A stretch of DNA of 64,000 bases, taken from Agarivorans sp. TSD2052 (GTDB taxonomy: Bacteria; Pseudomonadota; Gammaproteobacteria; Enterobacterales; Celerinatantimonadaceae). A program made the position numbers and the translations under genes. Under the pieces are notes generated by a model. It was given only the letters and a program-made list of their open reading frames with translations, ran no database searches and had not been told where the DNA came from. This document shows, piece by piece, positions 8,756 to 17,674 of the stretch. The stretch lies in contig NZ_CP096670.1 in assembly GCF_023238625.1 (NCBI RefSeq), positions 3,390,501 to 3,454,500 of the forward strand, written 5' to 3'. How positions within the stretch are numbered: the stretch's first letter is position 1; each line of letters begins with the position of its first letter.

Positions 8756-9970
8756 ATGATTAAGACGCTACCCCAACAGCTCAAGCAGTATTTGCTAGTA
8801 ACCTTTAATTATTGGAACTTCACCATTACCGATGGCGCACTGCGCATGCTGGTTGTGTTGTACTTCTACCAGTTAGGTTATTCGGCCATTGCGATTGCTA
8901 TGCTGTTTTTGTTTTACGAGTTATTCGGGGTAGTGACTAATCTGATTGGTGGTTGGTTAGGGGCGCGGATTGGCCTAAACCACACCATGAATATCGGCTT
9001 GGCGATGCAAATTATTGCCCTGCTGGCATTGGGACTGCCCTCTGAGTATTTGTCGATCCCTCTAGTGATGGCCGCTCAGGCGCTCTCAGGTATTGCCAAA
9101 GATCTTAATAAAATGAGTGCCAAAAGCTCGATTAAAGGCTTAGTAAAACAAGACCAACAGCACAGCTTGTATAAGTGGGTGGCGATACTCACGGGCTCAA
9201 AAAACGCATTAAAAGGCTTTGGTTTTTTCTTAGGTGGCGCACTGCTTAATTCCATAGGTTTTCAATATTCGATGCTGGCTATGGCGGCTGTGTTATTTAT
9301 CGTGTTGATGCTGAGTTTACAGCTACTAGCAAAAGATCTTGGCAAAGCTAAAAGCAAACCCACGTTCTCTCAGTTGTTTTCTAAAAGCCGGCAAATCAAC
9401 ATACTGGCTGCAGCACGATTATTTTTATTTGCCGCCCGCGATGTATGGTTTGTAGTAGCACTGCCGGTATATTTATCAGCTAGCCTAGATTGGTCACACA
9501 TTCAAACAGGTAGCTTTATGGCCATTTGGGTAATCGCCTATGGAGTGGTTCAGGGTTTTGCACCACGCATCACCGGCAGTAAGACAGGCAAGGTGCCGGG
9601 GCGAAACTCTGCGCTTAGTTGGGCAGTATTACTCAGTGTTGTGACCGGTGTTTTAGCGTATTTAGTGCAACTTGCTTGGCAACCACAAACCACCATTATT
9701 GTAGGCTTGTTAGTGTTTGGTGTGGTCTTTGCGGTGAACTCCTCGTTACACTCTTATTTAGTGGTGAGTTATGCCAGTGATGATGGCGTTTCAATGGATG
9801 TGGGCTTTTATTACATGGCCAATGCCATGGGGCGTTTACTTGGAACCCTGTTATCAGGCGTGGTATTTCAAATGGCCGGCATAGCGGCGTGTTTATGGGT
9901 AAGCTTTACTCTATTAGCCATCACGAGTTTGATTAGTATCGGTTTGCCCAAACGAGCCCCAAAAACCTAG
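8756..9970 (+). CDS. arsJ: organoarsenical efflux MFS transporter ArsJ
   Basis: A 404-residue, about 12-TM major facilitator protein. The N-terminal YWNFTITDGALRMLVVLYFY and the following FYELFGVVTNLIGGWLGARIG are characteristic of ArsJ. Known ArsJ exports 1-arseno-3-phosphoglycerate made by the partner GAPDH, giving arsenate resistance without prior reduction. It is the last gene of the operon. The 18-bp palindrome at 9986-10003 follows its stop codon. Confidence 0.93.
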   Translation: MIKTLPQQLKQYLLVTFNYWNFTITDGALRMLVVLYFYQLGYSAIAIAMLFLFYELFGVVTNLIGGWLGARIGLNHTMNIGLAMQIIALLALGLPSEYLSIPLVMAAQALSGIAKDLNKMSAKSSIKGLVKQDQQHSLYKWVAILTGSKNALKGFGFFLGGALLNSIGFQYSMLAMAAVLFIVLMLSLQLLAKDLGKAKSKPTFSQLFSKSRQINILAAARLFLFAARDVWFVVALPVYLSASLDWSHIQTGSFMAIWVIAYGVVQGFAPRITGSKTGKVPGRNSALSWAVLLSVVTGVLAYLVQLAWQPQTTIIVGLLVFGVVFAVNSSLHSYLVVSYASDDGVSMDVGFYYMANAMGRLLGTLLSGVVFQMAGIAACLWVSFTLLAITSLISIGLPKRAPKT

Positions 9971-9985
9971 AAATATAAAACGAAC

Positions 9986-10003
9986 AGCCATAGCGCTATG
10001 GCT
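9986..10003. terminator. palindrome after arsJ, possible weak terminator
   Basis: An 18-bp perfect palindrome (AGCCATAGCGCTATGGCT) begins 16 bases after arsJ. It can fold into a hairpin, but no T-run follows (GACCCTAC). Confidence 0.4.
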
Positions 10004-10409
10004 GACCCTACAAGCTAACTAAGCGAGCAGCTATACTCGACGATAATGCCGCCATACACATGACACCGTAATGACAGGAACGTTGAACATTAAGTATCAA
10101 ACGTCATTCGTATCAGGGCTCAATTTATCGTTTTGCAATAAAAAACCTCGGCTAAAATACTAAATGCGCATCGCTGCCTGTTGATTGGTCTAGACTAAAA
10201 GAGTGTACGGCAAGCTAGAGGGGAAAGTAGTGCTTTAGCAGGCGTGAAATGACCAACCTTGAAGCACGGCTTGAATTATCCAGCACTACAATTGAAATCT
10301 AAATGACAATATGGTCGGTTTTTTGTTTAAACCCGCTCTCTCATCGTGTGTGAGAGCTTGATAAAAACAATGGGCAGTTGCTGATATTTAGGATAAATTG
10401 CTATATCTC
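10004..10409. other. intergenic region, no supported gene
   Basis: About 400 bases between the ars operon and the phosphodiesterase gene with no convincing reading frame. A short imperfect hairpin (GCTCTC...GAGAGC near 10340-10360) is the only structure noted besides the large palindrome that follows. Confidence 0.4.
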
Positions 10410-10439
10410 AATATAACTAACAAGCTTGTTAGTTATATT
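10410..10439. promoter_or_regulatory. 30-bp perfect palindrome upstream of phosphodiesterase gene
   Basis: Two 15-bp arms meet without spacer at AAG|CTT; the core is AACTAACAAGCTTGTTAGTT. It ends 63 bases before the start of the cyclic-di-GMP phosphodiesterase gene. As DNA it could be an operator for a dimeric regulator. As RNA it would form a 13-bp hairpin followed by TTTAAC. Confidence 0.5.
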
Positions 10440-10502
10440 TTAACATTAAACTAAATACCGATTGCTTTGTTGCTTCATATGTCAAATTAAGGTGTATTAT
10501 CA

Positions 10503-12974
10503 ATGGTTACCGATGACAGCTTGTTCCAAATAGTCAAAGATTTTCCTCCACAAGCTTGGTCAATCAACATTGATAGCAGCAGTTTTCAGTGTCCTAAACA
10601 GCTCATTGCAATGCTGGGTTATCCAAACCAATCGGTCATTACTTTGTCTCAGTTGTTTGCCGCTTTTGAAAAACCTCAGCTACTGCTGCTAAAAAAGCAC
10701 ATAACACAGGTGATCGACACCGGTGAATCCATCACTCAAACGGCGGTATTAAACACTTTTAACCACCGTTATATTGCAGAAATCATTATTCATGCAATGC
10801 CTAAAGGTAAACACCAAGTTACCGGTACCATAGAGTTAAAACAGTTTTTTCTTACCAAACAACAGGAATTAGAATTTTTAAAAAGCTTATTTGCTAAATC
10901 AAATGAAGGCTTTTTAATCGCTGACCAGAACCACTCTATATTAATGGTTAACGCCGCCATGTGTCGCAATACCGGTTACCCAGAGCACGAGTTATTGGGA
11001 CGCCCAGCCTCGATTTTGAAAAGTGGCCGTTACAATACGTCATTTTATAGAAAGCTTTGGCAACATGTAGATGCGCATAAAATATGGAAGGGCGAGTTAC
11101 TGGCTAAAAGTAAACAAGGCGAAGTATATGCTCATGAAACGCGCATTCAGCGTATCGACCTGCCCGACAAAAGCCATGTTTATGTTTCATCTAGCCATCG
11201 TTTAGAGACCGGCGCTGATTTGTGGGATGAAGATAATCCCGACAGTACCACCAAGGTTCATGTACCGGATAAACAGGCATTTACCAATCAACTCTCCACG
11301 GCTTACAAAGCGCTAAACAATAAAGATACCATTATTTGCTTAGTGTTTAGCCTGACTCTAGCTCAACAAACCAGCGTTATGACACAACAATGGCTAACGG
11401 CTCAGCGTTTCAATCAGCTAAACACACACGGTCACTTAGGCATTTTGAACCCAAAGATGTTTGCCGCTTATTGGGTGGTGCCGAAAAAAATGGAGCATGT
11501 TGAGCTCACCTTAAAGCAAGCGATAGCGGCATTAGAGGGAGAAAACAGTTACGAAGATATCGGCTTGTCTGCAACCATCCATGCGGGCGCTTCTGTTTTG
11601 CAAATTGATGCTTCTTCGCCAGCCCAATTGCTTAGCCATGCTAGCCAAGCTCTTATCGCCAATGCTCAAGGCAATGAGTCGACCCTGTATTACTTTGACC
11701 GAAGGCTTTCCAAACGTTTTAGCCGTAAATCTATTTTGGCCACAGAGCTCAATAAAGCGCTAAATGCCAACAAAGTAGAAGTCTATTATCAACCGATCGT
11801 GGCACTGCCCAGCTTAAGCATCGTAAAATTTGAAGCGCTATTTAGAATAAAACTTGATACTGACATTCCCTACAGTGTGCAAGAGCTGATCGAGATTGCC
11901 GAAGAATATAATTGGATAGACAAAATAGATGCTGCCGTCACGCGGCAAGCCTTGAACGATTTACCGATCCTGCAAAAACACTATCGCAGCGCCAAGCTGG
12001 GCATGTCGATTAATCGCTCAGTGGCAAATGACCGCTTATCTCATTGTTGTTTGGAAGACACCTTAAACATCTTTGAAGATAGCGATACAGACCTCAGCTT
12101 AATCACCCTTGAACTGACCGAATCTGCTTATTTTGACGATTCTTATTACCACTCTAAATGGTTAGATAAGCTTAAAGCCCATAACATTGCTATCGCGCTA
12201 GATGATTTCGGTACCGGCTTTTCTTCCTTCTCTTATCTACGGCAAATACCGGTTAATATTGTAAAAATAGATCGTTCATTTGTATCGGGTTTAAGCGAAG
12301 AGTCCAACGAATACTCCATGATTGACATGCTGTGTAAACTCACCCATAAAATGGGCGGTAAAGTGATCGCAGAGGGGGTAGAAACAGAAAAAGAATTGCA
12401 GTTATTATCTAAACTTAAAGTTGACATGCTTCAAGGTTATTTGTTTAGTAAACCTATTAGTCTGGCAGATACCTTGGCAAACTCGAGAGATAGAAAGTAT
12501 CTCCAATTGGGTCAATGTATCCATGTAGAAAAGGTGGTTGACGCACAGATGGTTATGCGTCGAGATATTCCTAAAATTGGCCCTGACGCACAATTAAAAG
12601 AAACCTTAGATTTGTTCGAGCAATACTTATCTAGGTATTTATTAGTGATAGAAAATAGCCGTTGCTTAGGAGTATTGCACCTTAAAGATGTGAACGCTGC
12701 CATTAGCCCCTATTTAAATACTAAAGGGGAGCAAAATAGAGATTTAGTCACACTCAACAAACGCGTACACCAAGTTATGCAAAAAGATCATACCCAAGTA
12801 AATTTAGACACACCGTTTGACCAGCTATTTAAAATATTTGTCAGCAACCCCTATACCGCCATTGCAGTAACAGGGCCTACCGGTGTCTGTTTGGGTATAA
12901 TCGCTTTACAAGATATGCTGTTAAAACAACAAGACAGTTTATTAGACTTCAACCTCAACGATAAAGTCACGTAA
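10503..12974 (+). CDS. PAS-EAL-CBS cyclic-di-GMP phosphodiesterase
   Basis: An 823-residue cytoplasmic signalling protein. Residues 1-115 are PAS-like and 120-240 a clear PAS domain (NEGFLIADQNHSILMVN, TGYPEHELLG). Residues about 255-400 occupy the place of a GGDEF domain but carry no GGDEF motif. Residues 412-655 form an EAL domain with E444-A-L, N504, E537, D567-D568, K588, E624 and Q644, so all metal and catalytic positions are present and the protein should hydrolyse c-di-GMP to pGpG. Residues 680-815 hold two CBS repeats (one begins VMRRDIPKIGPDA, the other VHQVMQKDHTQV) that may bind an adenine nucleotide. No membrane segment is present. The methyltransferase gene follows after 35 bases. 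Confidence 0.93.
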   Translation: MVTDDSLFQIVKDFPPQAWSINIDSSSFQCPKQLIAMLGYPNQSVITLSQLFAAFEKPQLLLLKKHITQVIDTGESITQTAVLNTFNHRYIAEIIIHAMPKGKHQVTGTIELKQFFLTKQQELEFLKSLFAKSNEGFLIADQNHSILMVNAAMCRNTGYPEHELLGRPASILKSGRYNTSFYRKLWQHVDAHKIWKGELLAKSKQGEVYAHETRIQRIDLPDKSHVYVSSSHRLETGADLWDEDNPDSTTKVHVPDKQAFTNQLSTAYKALNNKDTIICLVFSLTLAQQTSVMTQQWLTAQRFNQLNTHGHLGILNPKMFAAYWVVPKKMEHVELTLKQAIAALEGENSYEDIGLSATIHAGASVLQIDASSPAQLLSHASQALIANAQGNESTLYYFDRRLSKRFSRKSILATELNKALNANKVEVYYQPIVALPSLSIVKFEALFRIKLDTDIPYSVQELIEIAEEYNWIDKIDAAVTRQALNDLPILQKHYRSAKLGMSINRSVANDRLSHCCLEDTLNIFEDSDTDLSLITLELTESAYFDDSYYHSKWLDKLKAHNIAIALDDFGTGFSSFSYLRQIPVNIVKIDRSFVSGLSEESNEYSMIDMLCKLTHKMGGKVIAEGVETEKELQLLSKLKVDMLQGYLFSKPISLADTLANSRDRKYLQLGQCIHVEKVVDAQMVMRRDIPKIGPDAQLKETLDLFEQYLSRYLLVIENSRCLGVLHLKDVNAAISPYLNTKGEQNRDLVTLNKRVHQVMQKDHTQVNLDTPFDQLFKIFVSNPYTAIAVTGPTGVCLGIIALQDMLLKQQDSLLDFNLNDKVT

Positions 12975-13009
12975 ACTGCGCCCTATCAAATACCAAAGAA
13001 GTCAATCAG

Positions 13010-13780
13010 ATGGATTATTTAGCCTTAAATAAAGCCGCTTGGGATAAACGCACCGAGCTACATGTAGATTCTGAATTTTATGATGTTGCCAGCTTCTTAA
13101 CTGGCGCAAGCTCACTGAAGCCCATTGAGCTTAAATTAATGGGAGATGTAAAAGGTAAAAAACTTTTACACTTACAATGCCATTTTGGTTTAGACAGCCT
13201 GTCTTGGGCTCGTTTAGGCGCACAGGTTACCGCGGTAGATTTATCCAGTGAAGCGATCAGACAAGCCAAAGAACTCGCTCAAAAAACCGGGCTAAATGCA
13301 GAGTTTATCTGTGACGATGTTTATCATTTTGGTGAGAATACCCAAGCCATTCATGATTGGGTATTTACCTCTTATGGCGCTCTATGTTGGCTGCCAGATA
13401 TTAACCGCTGGGCACAAGTGGTCGCCGCCAGTTTGAAAGCGGGCGGTAAACTCTGTTTAGCCGAGTTTCACCCGGTGCATGATTTAATAAGCGGCTATGG
13501 TTATTTTCACCGCGAAGAAGCCGATTTAGACGAAGAAGGTACCTATACGGAAAACGACGATGGTGAAGTTAGCCCCATGCTCACTTGGGGACACCCCGTC
13601 TCTGATGTGGTTAATGCCTTAATTAAAGCCGGATTACATCTAGAACAATTAGATGAATACGATTACAGCCCTTACAACTGCTTTGAAGATCTAAAAGAGC
13701 GTAAAGCAGGTGAATTTGTTTATGAGCACGAGCATTATCCATCGCCTTTGGTTTACAGCATTATTGCTAGCAAACCTTAG
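13010..13780 (+). CDS. class I SAM-dependent methyltransferase
   Basis: A 256-residue protein with a Rossmann methyltransferase core. Motif I is LLHLQCHFGLDSLSWARLGA, where Gln-Cys-His-Phe-Gly replaces the usual GxGxG, followed by VTAVDLSSEAI (the acidic SAM-ribose residue) and a later GGKLCLAEFHPVHD strand. Close relatives are widespread uncharacterised methyltransferases of small molecules. It follows the phosphodiesterase gene by 35 bases and may be co-transcribed. Substrate unknown. Confidence 0.85.
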   Translation: MDYLALNKAAWDKRTELHVDSEFYDVASFLTGASSLKPIELKLMGDVKGKKLLHLQCHFGLDSLSWARLGAQVTAVDLSSEAIRQAKELAQKTGLNAEFICDDVYHFGENTQAIHDWVFTSYGALCWLPDINRWAQVVAASLKAGGKLCLAEFHPVHDLISGYGYFHREEADLDEEGTYTENDDGEVSPMLTWGHPVSDVVNALIKAGLHLEQLDEYDYSPYNCFEDLKERKAGEFVYEHEHYPSPLVYSIIASKP

Positions 13781-14124
13781 CCGTCAACACCAGGTCAAAC
13801 GGCGACGCTAAGGCTTCGCCTTTCATCGATAATCTTACTCATGCTTTTATTTACAACTGCACATACAGCATAGCTATAATAGCTATTCGTTAACTAAGTA
13901 AGCACTCGCTAAATAAATAGCATCTAAACCTGTCAAATCTCATTTTACCTACATTCAAATAGTCGCGATTCTATAGTGGCAGCCTTACTGCATGATGTTA
14001 CCAAGTAAAGTTTAGTAGATGAACTAATTGTCGCAAACATCAGATAAATGTAAAAAAATAATTGCGTTACATATAAACAATTATATTCTTAACGAGAATT
14101 TTAAAACCAAGGATGATAACTCCG
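13781..14124. other. intergenic region with likely promoter of next gene
   Basis: About 340 bases without a supported gene. The last 100 bases are very AT-rich and probably hold the promoter of the SHOCT-domain protein gene. AAGGCTTCGCCTT near 13811 can form a short hairpin after the methyltransferase gene but has no good T-run. Confidence 0.35.
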
Positions 14125-14655
14125 ATGTTAAACCGTTCATTTTTTTTACTTTTTGTGTGTTTTTTTCCCCTTTTAGTTAGTGCTAAAGTGTATACCACTT
14201 CTTTTAAAATCATTGACCCGAATGCTTCATCAGAAGCAGTAAAAATCGCTATCTATGATTCCTTAACACGACGCGGATGGACGGTGGACGAGCAAAACAA
14301 TCTACAAACCGTTGCTCACCTTCACAAACGCACAACCAAAGCAAAAGTAGTCATCGATTACAGTTCTACCCATGTAGACATTAATACCACAGGGACACGC
14401 ACTTACTCTGCTCCCGGCATGTCACCAAGTGAACCGATGGTGGAAACAGAGAAAACCTTCAACCCAAGAGGTTGGATTAAAAATATTGTAAACGACACAA
14501 AGCGCCTGCTACCAAATGCGATTAACCAAGTCAAAGATCAAGAAACTAGCCAAGAAAGTTTAACCGCTCAGTTAAGCGAATTAAAACAGCTATTTGAGCA
14601 AGGTTTAATTAGCGAAGAGATTTATTTGGAAAAACAACGCAATATTCTGCAGTAA
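14125..14655 (+). CDS. exported hypothetical protein with C-terminal SHOCT domain
   Basis: A 176-residue protein with a Sec signal peptide (MLNRSFFLLFVCFFPLLVSA). A middle domain of about 110 residues with alternating strands follows (VYTTSFKIIDPNA, AKVVIDYSSTHVDIN). The C-terminal 28 residues, LSELKQLFEQGLISEEIYLE, match the SHOCT (short C-terminal) domain found on many exported bacterial proteins. The start is set at 14125 because AAGGA lies 11 bases upstream; an ATG 12 bases earlier would sit on the ribosome site itself. Function unknown. The convergent MFS gene ends 22 bases away. Confidence 0.75.
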   Translation: MLNRSFFLLFVCFFPLLVSAKVYTTSFKIIDPNASSEAVKIAIYDSLTRRGWTVDEQNNLQTVAHLHKRTTKAKVVIDYSSTHVDINTTGTRTYSAPGMSPSEPMVETEKTFNPRGWIKNIVNDTKRLLPNAINQVKDQETSQESLTAQLSELKQLFEQGLISEEIYLEKQRNILQ

Positions 14656-14677
14656 TAACAAGGATTTGCCTGCTCCA

Positions 14678-15907
14678 CTAGCGCTGATCAATATAGCCCC
14701 ATTTAGCGGTTTGATTGGCGCGATTGTTAGGTTTAAGAAATATCCATGCGCCACAAGCAACCACTAACAAGGCGGCTACGCTAAACGCGACGATTCCCGC
14801 CCAGCCCCAAGCACTATAGAACGGCTGCATTAATGCCCCACCGCTGGCGGCGCCGACATAGTAACTAATGGTATACAAGGCCGAAGCACTTGCCTTAGCG
14901 TTAGTTGCATGTTGGTTTACCCATGCGCTAGCTTGAGCATGGCTAAAGAAGAACCCCATTGATGAAATCACCATAGCCAGTAGCAACACCCAAAGTTGAC
15001 CACTTAAGCTTAAAACACTGGCGGCAACCATCACCATCAAACCGATCAAAATACAGCTTTTTCCGCCGTAGCGTTGGGCAATACGCCCCGCCGAAGATGC
15101 CGTAAAAGTACCGCCTAAATAACTTAAAAATAGTAATGAGGTTATGCTGGCAGGAAGTGAGTATGGCGCGTCGGCCAAAATAAAAGTCAGGTACGAAAAC
15201 TGATTGATAAACACGCCAAAACCCACGCCCCCCACTAAGTAAGCACAGACTAACTGCGAATTAGCTAAATGCTGTTTATAGTGACTTAAACTGTGCAGCA
15301 AACGCCAAGGGCTAATGGCTTTAGGCGCTTCAGCGGGTAACAAAAAACACACCGCAATACCCATCAATAAACTTAACATTGCGACTAATACAAAGGCCAT
15401 TTGCCAAGACCCCAATAGATCAGCGCTCCACCCTCCTAGTAAACGGCCACCAATTCCTCCTAAGGAGTTCGCAGCGATAAAAATGCCAACTGATTTTATT
15501 AAGGCATTAGCGTTTAACTGCTCCGCTAAATAAGCAATAGCGACAGCCGGTACGCCCGCTAAAAAAAGGCCCTGAAAAAAGCGTAAGGCCACAATATAGT
15601 GAAAAGACTCGGGCTGAGCTAAGCCGATAATTAAACTAATACAAGGCACCAATATGATAGAACTCAGCAAAATTTTACGCCTGCCTATCGCATCAGATAA
15701 TGACGCCAACAACAACAAGCCAAGCGCCATGCCTAACATGGCAGCCGATAAGACGCTGCTAGCGGCTAATGCCGATATTTGATACTTAGTGGCGAATATC
15801 GGTAACAAGGGTTGAACCAAATAGAGGTTAAAAAAAGTCACCAAAGAGGCTGCCGATACGGCAGCGGTAACTTTCCAAAAGCCTTTACTGTTTTGCGGAT
15901 AATTCAT
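14678..15907 (-). CDS. MFS transporter, YnfM/arabinose-efflux-like
   Basis: A 409-residue, 12-TM major facilitator protein. The loop 2-3 motif reads SLSDAIGRRKIL, and FNLYLVQPLLPIFATKY in TM1 is typical of the YnfM-like drug/sugar efflux group. The substrate cannot be predicted. A LysR regulator gene is divergent from it, with about 108 bases between the two start codons, the usual arrangement for LysR control of an exporter. Confidence 0.88.
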   Translation of the reverse strand: MNYPQNSKGFWKVTAAVSAASLVTFFNLYLVQPLLPIFATKYQISALAASSVLSAAMLGMALGLLLLASLSDAIGRRKILLSSIILVPCISLIIGLAQPESFHYIVALRFFQGLFLAGVPAVAIAYLAEQLNANALIKSVGIFIAANSLGGIGGRLLGGWSADLLGSWQMAFVLVAMLSLLMGIAVCFLLPAEAPKAISPWRLLHSLSHYKQHLANSQLVCAYLVGGVGFGVFINQFSYLTFILADAPYSLPASITSLLFLSYLGGTFTASSAGRIAQRYGGKSCILIGLMVMVAASVLSLSGQLWVLLLAMVISSMGFFFSHAQASAWVNQHATNAKASASALYTISYYVGAASGGALMQPFYSAWGWAGIVAFSVAALLVVACGAWIFLKPNNRANQTAKWGYIDQR

Positions 15908-16015
15908 TATGGCGCTCGTTAAGCTTTGATGTACTCATGCTATGCCGACACTACCAATAAATAAAATATATTAGTATTATCGTAACCATAACTTTTGTTT
16001 ATGGATGGCAGTGAG

Positions 16016-16900
16016 ATGGAACTTCGACAGTTACGGCAGTTTGTTAGCGTAGTGCAACTGGGCAGCTTTACGGCGGCTGCTAAACACCTCGGTATTGCTC
16101 AGCCAGCGATCAGCGCCACCATAAAAAAACTAGAACAACAATTGGCGATGCAATTACTGCAGCGTAACGAACGTAAGATCATTGTAAGTGCCGAAGGCAA
16201 GGTATTATACCAACACGCTGTTCAACTCCTTAAGCAAGCCGAAGATGCTGAGCAGGCGATGCAGTCACTTAAAGGCTTAGACAGTGGTACGGTCACGATT
16301 GGTATTCCAAGCATGATGGGCTCATACTTTTTCCCTCCCTTACTGATGGGCTTTAAAAGCCAATACCCACAACTTAACTTGTCAGTAGTGGATGCGGGCA
16401 CAGAGCTAGTCAGAAAAAAACTTCTGAGCGGGGAGTTAGATTTAGGCATCGTTGTGACTCAAGATGTCCCCGCAGAATTGCATTGCGAGCCTATCTATAA
16501 AGGCGAATTATTAGCCTGTTGCAGCCAAGATAATCCACTTAGTAAACAATCCAGTATCAGCCACAAAGAGTTTTTGGATCACGAGCTGGTGTTATTTCGC
16601 GAAGGGTATTTCCATCACAAGGTGATTGAACAAATTAGCCGCGAGCAACAGCAAGTCCCTCAAGTGTCTTTTCAAACCAACCTGATCCCACTGATCAAAT
16701 CAATTGTCGCCAGAGATTTTGGCATCACAACACTGCTTAGCATGGTGGTACAGCCCGGAGACGCGCTGCACTCTTTAAGTTTTAATCCCCCCTTCTTTCT
16801 TGAACTAGGGCTAGCTTGGCGACGCGATGCTTACATGTCGCGCGCCAATCAACGTTTCAAAGATTTTGTACTAGAGAATTGTAGATTAGCTGACAGCTAA
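16016..16900 (+). CDS. LysR family transcriptional regulator
   Basis: About 294 residues. The N-terminal winged HTH is MELRQLRQFVSVVQLGSF, then TAAAKHLGIAQPAISATIKK, followed by a LysR effector domain (DSGTVTIGIPSMMG onward). I take the ATG at 16016 as start because MELRQL is the standard LysR N terminus; an ATG at 16001 or TTG at 15995 would add up to seven residues. It is divergent from the MFS exporter, its probable target. Its 3' end overlaps the convergent azoR gene by four bases. Confidence 0.88.
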   Translation: MELRQLRQFVSVVQLGSFTAAAKHLGIAQPAISATIKKLEQQLAMQLLQRNERKIIVSAEGKVLYQHAVQLLKQAEDAEQAMQSLKGLDSGTVTIGIPSMMGSYFFPPLLMGFKSQYPQLNLSVVDAGTELVRKKLLSGELDLGIVVTQDVPAELHCEPIYKGELLACCSQDNPLSKQSSISHKEFLDHELVLFREGYFHHKVIEQISREQQQVPQVSFQTNLIPLIKSIVARDFGITTLLSMVVQPGDALHSLSFNPPFFLELGLAWRRDAYMSRANQRFKDFVLENCRLADS

Positions 16901-17487
16901 ACTAAGGCAGCTAATTGCTCTTTAGCGGCTTGCATCTGTTGCTTAGCTTGCTGCTCACCCATGTTTAAAGCTTCTGCATACACCACCTCAACGTCGCTAA
17001 TGCCCAAAAATCCCAAAACTAGTTTTAGATGAGGAATTTGAGTGTCGCTAACCGCATCTTTATGCACACCACCGCGAGTAGTCACAATAATCGCTTTGGT
17101 ATTATTGACCAAGCCGACCGGACCTTGTTCAGTATATTTAAATGTGAGACCAGCACGGGCCACTAAATCTAACCAGTTTTTAAGCTGAGTAGGAATGGAA
17201 AAGTTATACATGGGTGCTGCAAGCACCAACACATCAGCGGCTTGTAACTCTTCGACCAAAAGGTTCGACAAGCTAAGTGCTTGCTGCTGGGCTTGGTTTA
17301 AATGGTCACTACCGCGTAATGCTGTGGCAATTTCTCCGGTTAACACGGGTAAAGCTTCAGCGGCTAAATCGCGAGCAATAAGCTTGGCACCCTGCTGCAA
17401 ATAGCGCTCTGATAACTGATCGATTAAAGCAGATGAACTGGAATATTCTCCCAATATGCTCGACTTAAGCGTTAATACTGTACTCAT
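16897..17487 (-). CDS. azoR: FMN-dependent NADH-azoreductase AzoR
   Basis: A 196-residue flavodoxin-like protein of AzoR length. Family marks: the N-terminal LKSSILGEYSSSSALIDQL FMN-phosphate loop, VLAAPMYNFSIPTQLKNWLD at the isoalloxazine site and TTRGGVH. AzoR reduces quinones and azo compounds with NADH by two-electron transfer and counts as a thiol/electrophile stress enzyme. It is transcribed toward the LysR gene. No regulator sits directly upstream. Confidence 0.93.
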   Translation of the reverse strand: MSTVLTLKSSILGEYSSSSALIDQLSERYLQQGAKLIARDLAAEALPVLTGEIATALRGSDHLNQAQQQALSLSNLLVEELQAADVLVLAAPMYNFSIPTQLKNWLDLVARAGLTFKYTEQGPVGLVNNTKAIIVTTRGGVHKDAVSDTQIPHLKLVLGFLGISDVEVVYAEALNMGEQQAKQQMQAAKEQLAALV

Positions 17488-17674
17488 AAGAATGACATCC
17501 CATTTAATGACTATTGATTTTGATGAGATGAATTTACCAACAAATAATTAGAACAAAAACCTCAACTTTTCGCCACTAATCTTCGATTTAGTAGACATAT
17601 AATCCGAAACTGCTCGCTGCCAATTTCAAATAAACTCGATATACTAAGGCTATCCCCCTCTCAAGGACGAGCCA

